Origin: an uncultured Eggerthellaceae bacterium
Lineage (GTDB): Bacteria; Actinomycetota; Coriobacteriia; Coriobacteriales; Eggerthellaceae
Reading direction: 5' to 3'
DNA: 5,874 nucleotides
Assembly (NCBI GenBank): GCA_910585565.1
Contig: CAJUFC010000114.1
Span: forward strand, 1-5,874
Below are positions 1 through 5,476 of this stretch, piece by piece. The notes beneath the pieces were generated by a model that worked only from the letters and a program-made list of their open reading frames with translations, was not told the DNA's origin and searched no databases. How positions within the stretch are numbered: position 1 is the first letter of the stretch; the number at the start of each line of letters is the position of its first letter. The position numbers were made by a program, and so were the translations under genes.

Positions 1-1
1 C

Positions 2-373
2 GCCGAGGAGCGCGACCATGCGCTCATCTTCCGCAAGTACCTGCTGGAAAATGACGAGAAGCCGGTGCTGGGGGCTATCGCGGCGCCCGACAAGGAGTTC
101 AAGACGTTCATGGACCCGCTGCAGGCGGCCTACGAGCACGAGCAGTACGTGACCGGCCTCATCCACAACATCTACAAGGCGGCCATCGAGCTCAACGACT
201 ATCGCGTGCAGAAGTTCCTCGAGTGGTTCATCGACGAGCAGATGGAAGAGGAAGACACGGCTCGCGACATGATCACCAAGATGGAGCTGTTCGGTGAGGA
301 CCGTCACTCCCTCTACGAGCTGGATGCCAAGCTGCAGGAGCGCGCCTATCACATGCCTGCCAAGCTGGCTTAA
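2..373 (+). CDS. ftnA: Ferritin, FtnA-like non-haem iron storage protein (5'-truncated by the window edge)
   Basis: Reading frame 2 is open from the first base to the TAA at 371-373 and gives 123 residues of a protein that is normally about 165-175 long. The start and first helix therefore lie outside the window, and the GTG at 65 is internal. Ferritins are 24-subunit cytoplasmic cages that oxidise Fe(II) at a di-iron centre and store the mineral. The visible part begins at helix B with EERDH, the ExxH iron-ligand motif. It continues with YEHEQYVT (helix C; the second glutamate position expected at the ferroxidase centre) and WFIDEQMEEE (helix D; the EQ..E ligands of bacterial ferritin). It ends in a short C-terminal helix ending KLA. 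All expected ligands in the visible part are present, so the protein looks functional. The gene is closed by its own terminator and is probably not cotranscribed with the transporter downstream. Confidence 0.93.
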   Translation, partial: AEERDHALIFRKYLLENDEKPVLGAIAAPDKEFKTFMDPLQAAYEHEQYVTGLIHNIYKAAIELNDYRVQKFLEWFIDEQMEEEDTARDMITKMELFGEDRHSLYELDAKLQERAYHMPAKLA

Positions 374-403
374 GCACAGCTTCGCGCATACGGTGCATGA
401 CGA

Positions 404-432
404 GCGGAGGCCTTGCGGGCCTCCGCTTTTTT
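404..432 (+). terminator. Rho-independent terminator of the ferritin gene
   Basis: A perfect 9-bp GC-rich stem (GCGGAGGCC at 404-412 with GGCCTCCGC at 418-426) closes a 5-base loop and is followed directly by six T residues (427-432). It starts 31 bases after the ferritin stop codon. This is a textbook intrinsic terminator and separates ferritin from the ABC transporter. Confidence 0.93.
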
Positions 433-462
433 ATGCCTGAGGGTGGCGCAGCGGAGCCTTTC

Positions 463-557
463 GGGCCTGGCGCGCGCCTCGCGCGACGCCGGATTCGGGC
501 CGAGCCACGGTCTCGACCGCAAAATCAGGCGAAGCCGCGGGGACGCGTGCCAGGCCC
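463..557. repeat. Large imperfect inverted repeat in the ferritin-transporter intergenic region
   Basis: GGGCCTGGCGCGCG at 463-476 pairs with CGCGTGCCAGGCCC at 544-557 over 14 positions with a single G-T wobble. The 67-base interior holds smaller self-complementary pieces such as GGTCTCGACC. No coding sequence is convincing here, and the short open frames crossing it are arginine- and alanine-rich translations of GC-rich repeat DNA. It could be an extragenic palindromic element or a structured leader. Transcription is not shown, because the ferritin terminator lies upstream and the likely transporter promoter lies downstream. Confidence 0.55.
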
Positions 558-616
558 TGGTCGAGGGGGCGCTGCGGCACTCTGTGCGCGACGCCGCCAG
601 CGACGGGGCATTTTTT

Positions 617-651
617 CGAACATCACGCGCAATCAGCGTTAGAATAGTTCG
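617..651 (+). promoter_or_regulatory. Putative leaderless promoter of the ABC transporter gene
   Basis: TAGAAT at 640-645 matches the sigma-70 -10 box at five of six positions and ends only 6 bases before the ATG at 652. Transcription would therefore start at or next to the A of the start codon. No Shine-Dalgarno sequence is present in the 20 bases before the ATG, which agrees with a leaderless mRNA. The -35 is weak: CGAACA at 617-622 with a 17-base spacer matches three of six positions. The same TAGAAT arrangement recurs in front of the Abi gene. Confidence 0.6.
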
Positions 652-3600
652 ATGCTCCAATTAACGCATATTCGAAAGACCTACGTCACGGGCGATTTTG
701 TGCAGACGGCCCTCAATGACGTATCGGTCTCGTTTCGCGACAGCGAGTTCGTTGCGATTCTCGGGCCATCCGGCTCGGGCAAGACGACGCTTCTTAACAT
801 CATTGGCGGCTTGGACACCTACGACACCGGCGACCTCGTCGTTGATGGCATCTCGACGAAGCAGTACAAAGACCGCGACTGGGACACGTTCCGCAACAAC
901 CGCATCGGGTTCGTGTTCCAGGCGTACAACCTCATCCCGCACCAGACGATTCTGCAGAACGTCGAGCTGGCGCTGACGCTGTCTGGCGTCGGGCGCGACG
1001 AGCGGACGCGGCGAGCGCGCGAGGCGCTGGAGTCTGTCGGCCTCGGCGAGCATGTAAGCAAGCGGCCCAACCAGCTGTCGGGCGGCCAGATGCAGCGCGT
1101 GGCCATCGCGCGAGCGCTCATCAACGACCCTGAGATATTGCTGGCGGACGAGCCCACAGGAGCGCTCGACTCGAAGACGAGCGTCCAGATTATGGGCCTT
1201 CTGACCGAGATCGCGCAAGACCGGCTCGTCATCATGGTCACGCACAATCCCGAGCTGGCGGAGAAGTACGCGACGCGCATCGTCGAGCTGGCCGATGGCG
1301 AGATCAGAAGCGACACCATGCCGTATGCGCCCACGCCCGAGGAGATGCGCCTGTCGGAGAAGCCGATTCGCCGCACGCGCATGGGCTTCCTGACGGCGCT
1401 GGGCCTCAGCTTCAACAACCTCATGACCAAGAAGGGCCGCACCATCATGACGGCCTTCGCGGGGTCGATCGGCATCATCGGCATCGCAGGCATCTTGGCG
1501 CTGGCCAACGGTGTCAACGACTACATCAAGCATGTGGAGGAGGAGACGCTTTCCGTCTATCCGCTCCAGATCATGGACACCGGGTTCGACCTCACCAGCA
1601 TGATGACGACGCGCATGGGCAGCAGTGCGGGTGATGCGGGCGACGCGGCGGGCAGCGCTGATGAGGGCGGCTCGGATGACGGCGCGGCCGGCACGCTGCA
1701 CGAGTCGAAGATGGTGACCAGCATGTTCGAGGGCGTGAAGGCCAACGACCTCGGCGCATTCAAGGAATATCTCGACAGCGACGAAAGCCACATCTGGGAC
1801 TACGCCAGCTCCATCGACTATTCGTACAACGTGACCCCGCATATCTTCGATGCTGACACGACAGACGGCGTGCGCCAGATCAACCCCAACGTTTCGTTCA
1901 CGGCGATGGGGCTGGGCAGCGAGCAGCAGGGCAACTCCATGATGTCGATGATGATGAGCACCGATGTGTTCGGCGAGATGATGGGCGACCGATCGATGGT
2001 CGAAGGTCAGTATGACGTCGTGGCGGGGCATTGGCCTGAACGGTACAACGAATGCATGATGGTCGTGGATTCCAGCGGGCGCATCCCTGACGTGCTCCTC
2101 TACTCGCTCGGCCTGCGCGACAATGACGAGCTGGACCAGATGGTGCGCCAGTTCGTCAACAATGAGGAGATCATTGTGCCCGAGGGCGAACTGGACGTGC
2201 CCTACGAAGACATCATGGGCGTCAAGATGAAGCTCGTCACTGCGGCCGACTTCTATAAGTACGACGAAGAGCACAAGGTGTGGGTCGACAAGTCGGGCGA
2301 CGAAGAGTATATGCGTGCGCTGGTGGATGCCGGCGACGACATCGTCATCGCGGGCGTGGCAAAGGCTCGGCCCGATTCCAATGCGCTGGCGCTTGGCGGC
2401 GGCGTCTTCTATACGCGACAGCTCGTCGATCGCATCATCGAGAAGTCGGGGCAGACGCAGATCGTGCGCGACCAGCTGGCTCAGCCCACCATCGACGTGT
2501 TCAATGGCGTTTCGTTTGCCGATGAGGCTGAAGGCGAAGGCTCTGATTTCGACATGTCGACGATGTTCAGTGTTGACGAGGGTGCCATCCAGGCGGCTTT
2601 CAAGTTCGACACGAGCAAGCTGTCGCTCGACCTGAGCTCGCTCAATGTGAACTTCGATTCCAGCTCGCTGCCGGCGCCTCCGCCGTTCGATCCGGAGGCG
2701 ATGATGGGCGGCACCGGAGGCGACGGGTCTGACGGCGCGGGTGCACCTGGCGTGCCTGATGCCGGCGCGGGCGTGCCGTCAATCGACAACTCTGCGGCGG
2801 TGCAGATGGCCCAAGCGCTGGTTGCCGACTTCCAGAAGAAGGTGGCGGCAGGCGAGATATCGCTCTCGGGCGGCATGAACGCTGCCATTGCCCAATATCT
2901 GGCGACGCCGTCTGCCCAGGCCATCATCGGCCAGTACCTGCAGCGCGTCATCGACATGGCTGGCATGCAGGAGCAGATGGCCCAGGCCATGCGGCAGTAC
3001 GTCGCGCAATACATGCAGGGCTATATGACCGACGTGATGAACGCGCTCACGACGCAGATGCAGGGCATCATGACGAGCGCCATGACCCAAGCGATGGGGC
3101 AGCTGTCAGCCAACATGGGTTCTGCCATGAGCTTTGACGCCGAGGCGTTCAAAAACGCATTCAGCTTCAACATGGACGAAGACGAGCTGCAAGAGCTCAT
3201 CATGTCGATGATGTCCACCGAGCAGGCATCGTTCGACGGCAACCTTGCCAAGCTGGATTACGCCGAGTTGGGCAACCCGTCCGAGATTGAGATATACGCG
3301 AGGGACTTCGATGCGAAGCAGGGCGTCATCGACATCCTGGATGCCTACAACGAGCGCATGGAGGCCGCAGGCGAAGACGCGAAGGTCATTGCCTATACCG
3401 ACATCGTCGGCACGATGATGAGCTCGGTCACCACCATCATCGACATGATCAGCTACGTGCTGATTGCGTTCGTGTCCATCTCGCTGGTGGTGTCGTCCAT
3501 CATGATTGGCGTCATCACCTATATTAGTGTGCTCGAGCGCAAGAAGGAGATCGGCATCCTGCGCGCCATCGGCGCCAGCAAGAGCGACATCAGCCACGTG

Positions 3601-3849
3601 TTCAACGCCGAGACGGTCATCGAGGGGCTGATCGCGGGCCTCTTGGGCGTCGGCGTGACGGCGTTGGCATGCATTCCGGCGAGCGCCATCGTCTACGCGC
3701 TGTTCGATGTGCCCAACGTGGCGTCGCTGCCGTGGCAGGCCGCAGCCATCCTTGTCGCCATCAGCGTCTTCCTCACGTTCATCGCTGGCCTCATTCCCGC
3801 CAGCAGCGCCAGCCGCAAAGACCCGGTGGAGGCGCTGCGCAGCGAATAG
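652..3849 (+). CDS. MacB-like ABC transporter, ATPase fused to FtsX-type permease with a giant extracytoplasmic domain
   Basis: The protein has 1065 residues. Residues 1-220 are a complete ABC ATPase: Walker A GPSGSGKTT (38-46), Q-loop Q90, signature LSGGQ (142-146), Walker B ILLADEP (162-168, catalytic E167) and switch H198. A linker leads to membrane helix 1 at about 265-287. A roughly 640-residue extracytoplasmic region follows (about 288-925), then helices at about 930-957, 988-1015 and 1028-1050. The sequence LERKKEIGILRAIGAS (961-976) is the typical FtsX/MacB cytoplasmic loop and DPVEALR (1057-1063) the typical C-terminus. MacB-type proteins are usually about 650 residues; the excess lies entirely in the extracytoplasmic part. 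That part contains Gly/Ser/Asp- and Pro/Gly-rich linkers (322-348, 676-712) and a long Met/Gln-rich helical stretch (713-826). The family acts as dimeric mechanotransmitters moving peptides, lipids or drugs, or controlling cell-wall enzymes; the substrate here cannot be read. The start at 652 gives the expected family N-terminus (MLQLTHIRKTY) without a ribosome binding site. No separate partner protein is seen nearby. Confidence 0.93.
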   Translation: MLQLTHIRKTYVTGDFVQTALNDVSVSFRDSEFVAILGPSGSGKTTLLNIIGGLDTYDTGDLVVDGISTKQYKDRDWDTFRNNRIGFVFQAYNLIPHQTILQNVELALTLSGVGRDERTRRAREALESVGLGEHVSKRPNQLSGGQMQRVAIARALINDPEILLADEPTGALDSKTSVQIMGLLTEIAQDRLVIMVTHNPELAEKYATRIVELADGEIRSDTMPYAPTPEEMRLSEKPIRRTRMGFLTALGLSFNNLMTKKGRTIMTAFAGSIGIIGIAGILALANGVNDYIKHVEEETLSVYPLQIMDTGFDLTSMMTTRMGSSAGDAGDAAGSADEGGSDDGAAGTLHESKMVTSMFEGVKANDLGAFKEYLDSDESHIWDYASSIDYSYNVTPHIFDADTTDGVRQINPNVSFTAMGLGSEQQGNSMMSMMMSTDVFGEMMGDRSMVEGQYDVVAGHWPERYNECMMVVDSSGRIPDVLLYSLGLRDNDELDQMVRQFVNNEEIIVPEGELDVPYEDIMGVKMKLVTAADFYKYDEEHKVWVDKSGDEEYMRALVDAGDDIVIAGVAKARPDSNALALGGGVFYTRQLVDRIIEKSGQTQIVRDQLAQPTIDVFNGVSFADEAEGEGSDFDMSTMFSVDEGAIQAAFKFDTSKLSLDLSSLNVNFDSSSLPAPPPFDPEAMMGGTGGDGSDGAGAPGVPDAGAGVPSIDNSAAVQMAQALVADFQKKVAAGEISLSGGMNAAIAQYLATPSAQAIIGQYLQRVIDMAGMQEQMAQAMRQYVAQYMQGYMTDVMNALTTQMQGIMTSAMTQAMGQLSANMGSAMSFDAEAFKNAFSFNMDEDELQELIMSMMSTEQASFDGNLAKLDYAELGNPSEIEIYARDFDAKQGVIDILDAYNERMEAAGEDAKVIAYTDIVGTMMSSVTTIIDMISYVLIAFVSISLVVSSIMIGVITYISVLERKKEIGILRAIGASKSDISHVFNAETVIEGLIAGLLGVGVTALACIPASAIVYALFDVPNVASLPWQAAAILVAISVFLTFIAGLIPASSASRKDPVEALRSE

Positions 3850-3864
3850 CTTTTGTGGCCCTGT

Positions 3865-3878
3865 TCTCTCGCGAGAGA
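3865..3878. promoter_or_regulatory. 14-bp perfect palindrome, candidate operator upstream of the Abi gene
   Basis: TCTCTCGCGAGAGA is perfectly self-complementary. It lies 16 bases after the transporter stop codon and is centred about 41 bases before the putative Abi transcription start, next to the expected -35 position (about 3877-3882). It has no T-run, so it is not a convincing terminator for the transporter. A dimeric regulator site controlling the Abi gene is the simplest reading, but this is inference. Confidence 0.4.
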
Positions 3879-3899
3879 GCCGAGTGAAGCCAGGCAAGG

Positions 3900-3912
3900 T
3901 AGAATGGGCGCC
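3900..3912 (+). promoter_or_regulatory. Putative -10 box of the Abi gene (leaderless type)
   Basis: TAGAAT at 3900-3905 ends 7 bases before the ATG at 3913, the same geometry as in front of the transporter gene. No good -35 is visible; the region upstream is occupied by the palindrome at 3865-3878. AAGG at 3896-3899 could instead act as a weak ribosome binding site for an in-frame ATG at 3904 in a longer readthrough transcript, so the start is not fully settled. Confidence 0.5.
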
Positions 3913-4857
3913 ATGGAAAACGAACAGACAACACCAGAGACCTACATCGATGGGCAGATTGCAAAGCTGAAAGAGCAAGGCGTCACCTTCGGCATCTGTG
4001 CCGAGGCCGAAGCGAGGGACTACCTTGCCGAGAAGTGCCCTCCCTGCAAGACGTGCTCCTACGCGAGGCTGTTCGACACGTACTCCGAGGGCGAAAGCGA
4101 GGGCAAGTACATCGAACTGGACTTCGGCCAGCTTAGATATCTCGCGGATATCGATCAGCGGCTGCGCGAAATTCTTCTGAACATGACGCTCGATGTGGAG
4201 CATTTCTGCAAAACGAAATTGATGACTATGTGCGCCGTTACGGAGGAAGAGGGCCGTGCGATCATCTCTCAATACATGGGAAGTCTCGATGGCGAGCGCC
4301 GTCAGAGGATCGAAAGCGAACTGGCGAGACATGACGGCCATTCATGCGGTGGAACCAGCGACGGAAACAACGGTGATGTAACCCTTTGGGCTTTTCTGGA
4401 CGCAGTGTCTTTCGGGACCCTTCTGGGCATCGTCCACTATTGCGGGAAGTACCGAATCGGTAGTCAGAAAATCGCGGACTATTCGGCGCTCCACGCCGTC
4501 AAGACCCTTCGCAACACATGTGCTCACGGTTCCTGCATCTTGGCCGAAACGTACCCGAGGGCTGACGGCAAGAGGGTCGCACCCCACGAGGTGAGCAATG
4601 CTGTTGCCGCCGTTGGCGTGTCCAGGCGTCTCCGTCGCCGGTGGCTGCAGACGGCACCCGTCGCCCAGATCGCCTCGACCTTGTGCCTTTACGCCGAGAT
4701 GGTGCCCAAAGGAGGCACGCGGACGAAAAGGATACGCGAGCTGCAGCATCTTCTTGATAGCGTCGAGCGAGAATCTGTAATTCCTGCGGTGAACCCAGCA
4801 ATGGCGGCTTTGGCTTTTACGAAGCGCTTGACGGAGGCGTTCAGGCTAGTAGAATAG
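3913..4857 (+). CDS. abiF: Abi_2/AbiF-family abortive infection protein, HEPN-type RNase toxin candidate
   Basis: With the ATG at 3913 the product has 314 residues; in-frame starts at 3904 (ATG) and 3853 (TTG) are alternatives. Residues 1-30 resemble the Abi_2 N-terminus (QIAKLKEQGVTF). Residues 69-104 carry the characteristic core: LDFGQLRYLADID, then LREILLNMTLDVEH and a K-rich helix. Residues 158-175 (LWAFLDAVSFGTLLG) and 199-206 (LRNTCAHG) complete the pattern. The latter holds the HEPN catalytic motif R200-x4-H205. HEPN proteins of this class are cytoplasmic metal-independent RNases or RNA-binding toxins, and AbiF is known from phage abortive infection. AbiF genes have been reported to pair with a small RNA antitoxin; a matching RNA gene starts at the 3' end here. 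Oddities are a CPPCKTC cluster (42-48) and frequent AGG/AGA arginine codons (10 of 25 by hand count, against about 2 of 38 in the transporter). No transmembrane segment is evident. The family call is firm; toxin function is inferred. Confidence 0.85.
   Translation: MENEQTTPETYIDGQIAKLKEQGVTFGICAEAEARDYLAEKCPPCKTCSYARLFDTYSEGESEGKYIELDFGQLRYLADIDQRLREILLNMTLDVEHFCKTKLMTMCAVTEEEGRAIISQYMGSLDGERRQRIESELARHDGHSCGGTSDGNNGDVTLWAFLDAVSFGTLLGIVHYCGKYRIGSQKIADYSALHAVKTLRNTCAHGSCILAETYPRADGKRVAPHEVSNAVAAVGVSRRLRRRWLQTAPVAQIASTLCLYAEMVPKGGTRTKRIRELQHLLDSVERESVIPAVNPAMAALAFTKRLTEAFRLVE
4828..4855 (+). promoter_or_regulatory. Strong sigma-70 promoter inside the 3' end of the Abi gene
   Basis: TTGACG (4828-4833) and TAGAAT (4850-4855) are separated by 16 bases and each matches the consensus at five of six positions. 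This is the best promoter in the window. It overlaps the last ten codons and the stop of the Abi gene, and its expected start point (about 4862-4863) leads straight into two hairpins and a T-run, so it appears dedicated to a small RNA. Confidence 0.7.
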
Positions 4858-4862
4858 TATCT

Positions 4863-4924
4863 ACATCAAAACCGAAAGGTTTTACGGGGCAGGATTGCGA
4901 AAGCGGTCTTGCCCCGGTTTTTTT
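4863..4924 (+). ncRNA. Candidate small RNA downstream of AbiF, possible RNA antitoxin
   Basis: Transcription from the promoter at 4828-4855 should begin near 4863 and end at the T-run 4918-4924, giving about 62 nt. The RNA would have a short single-stranded 5' end. It would then form hairpin 1 (AAAACC at 4868-4873, GAAA loop, GGTTTT at 4878-4883), one linking base, and hairpin 2 (4885-4898 with 4903-4916, GAAA loop, 14 pairs including G-U), followed by U7. Both loops are GNRA tetraloops and the single linking base would allow the stems to stack. Such RNAs are reported next to abiF genes (the abiF RNA motif) and one has been described as an antitoxin. I could not compare this RNA with that motif. 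The simpler alternative is that the region is only the Abi terminator. Confidence 0.6.
4885..4924 (+). terminator. Rho-independent terminator of the Abi gene and its small RNA
   Basis: A 14-pair stem (4885-4898 with 4903-4916) including several G-U pairs closes a GAAA tetraloop and is followed by G and seven T residues (4918-4924). It serves the Abi transcript and the candidate small RNA alike. Confidence 0.93.
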
Positions 4925-4929
4925 GTATG

Positions 4930-4964
4930 GGGATGCGGCCTAGGCGCCTTAAGGGCTGCATCCC
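4930..4964. repeat. Hairpin just downstream of the Abi terminator
   Basis: GGGATGCGGCC at 4930-4940 pairs with GGCTGCATCCC at 4954-4964 over 11 positions with one G-T wobble, leaving a 13-base loop that contains GGCGCC. There is no T-run on either strand, so it is not a standard terminator. Confidence 0.6.
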
Positions 4965-4974
4965 AGAAAATCCT

Positions 4975-5003
4975 TGTGCAATTGGGACGCTCCAAATTGC
5001 ACA
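4975..5003. repeat. Perfect 9-bp inverted repeat hairpin
   Basis: TGTGCAATT at 4975-4983 pairs with AATTGCACA at 4995-5003. Three further inner pairs (GGG with TCC) follow after a bulged A at 4994. It is AT-richer than its surroundings and may be an extragenic repeat or a protein-binding palindrome. Confidence 0.6.
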
Positions 5004-5028
5004 TGCGACCCAGCCAGCAAAAATCATT

Positions 5029-5090
5029 CGTCATTCCGAGGAGCGGGCAAGGCCCCGACGAGGAATCTTCCCCGCTGCGAAGGGGATGCC
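5029..5090. repeat. Dispersed extragenic repeat, CGTCATTCCGAG type, copy 1
   Basis: The unit opens with CGTCATTCCGAG (5029-5040) and contains GACGAGGAATCTTCCCC, the pattern of dispersed palindromic repeats widely seen between bacterial genes. Internally GGGC and GCCC, and TTCC and GGAA, can pair around a short loop. A related start, CGTCATTTCGAG, recurs at 5124-5135. The right boundary is approximate. Confidence 0.55.
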
Positions 5091-5122
5091 GCCGCGAGTT
5101 GAGAAGCGCCCTTATTCGCCTG

Positions 5123-5299
5123 GCGTCATTTCGAGGCGAGGGCGCGAAGCGGCCGGTCGTTCACGCATTCTCGCATGAATGACCGGAGCGAGTCGAGAGA
5201 TCTAGCGACAAGGGAGTGCGCTTTCGGATTCCGTGGGCCTGCGTCGTCGTGGCGAGATTTCTCCACGCCGCGCCATTGGCGCTCTGGTCGAAATGACGC
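5123..5299. repeat. 177-bp repeat unit with perfect 12-bp inverted ends
   Basis: GCGTCATTTCGA at 5123-5134 is the exact reverse complement of TCGAAATGACGC at 5288-5299. Inside are a hairpin (CCGGTCGTTCACGC at 5153-5166 with GCATGAATGACCGG at 5173-5186, one mismatch and one wobble), GTCGAGAGATCT and GGCGAGATTTCTCC. The unit looks like two or more extragenic repeats meeting head to head, or a small non-autonomous element. No transposase frame is present and flanking target duplications are not obvious. Confidence 0.6.
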
Positions 5300-5328
5300 T
5301 ATGGGGGAGGTCTTCTCTGGTTCCGAAA

Positions 5329-5372
5329 GGCGTAGGGATGGAGCTTCGGCCCGTCCCTACGCCCGAAGGGCG
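5329..5372. repeat. Overlapping alternative hairpins
   Basis: GGCGTAGGGATGG at 5329-5341 pairs with CCGTCCCTACGCC at 5351-5363 over 13 positions with one wobble and a 9-base loop. Its right arm overlaps two other possible stems: CTTCGG (5344-5349) with CCGAAG (5363-5368), and CGCCC (5360-5364) with GGGCG (5368-5372). There is no T-run. Confidence 0.55.
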
Positions 5373-5476
5373 GTTGGATGAGACGAGCCTTTTGGGGCGG
5401 TGGAGATTTGGTGTCTGTCGGAGGCCTTGTGGCGATTTCGTCGACGGGGATGACGGAAACGAGTAATATACAGTAC

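Noticed and set aside
570..616. GC-rich hairpin (570-578 with 593-602, one bulge) followed by six T at 611-616, a possible terminator or attenuator
   Set aside because: The T-run is separated from the stem by 8 bases and there is no evident transcript to terminate; the T-run more likely belongs to the promoter region of the transporter.
661..2274. Long minus-strand open frame (537 codons) opposite the transporter gene
   Set aside because: It is the antisense shadow of a well-supported ABC transporter in GC-rich DNA; the product is His/Arg/Asp-rich with no recognisable domain. The same applies to the minus-strand frame at 3106-4341.
3853..3912. Upstream TTG start at 3853 giving a 334-residue Abi protein
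   Set aside because: The extra 20 residues cross the palindrome and the putative -10 box, do not resemble the family N-terminus, and the ATG at 3913 gives a natural start.
4374..4380. Seven-base complementarity between the 5' end of the small RNA (TACATCA, 4862-4868) and TGATGTA inside the Abi message
   Set aside because: Seven bases in about 1 kb of sequence is likely enough by chance, and pairing does not extend without a bulge.
4895..5182. Open frames of 95 and 89 codons on the + strand
   Set aside because: They start inside or next to the Abi terminator and their translations (VIPRSGQGPDEESS, HSEERARP) are typical of dispersed extragenic repeats rather than proteins.
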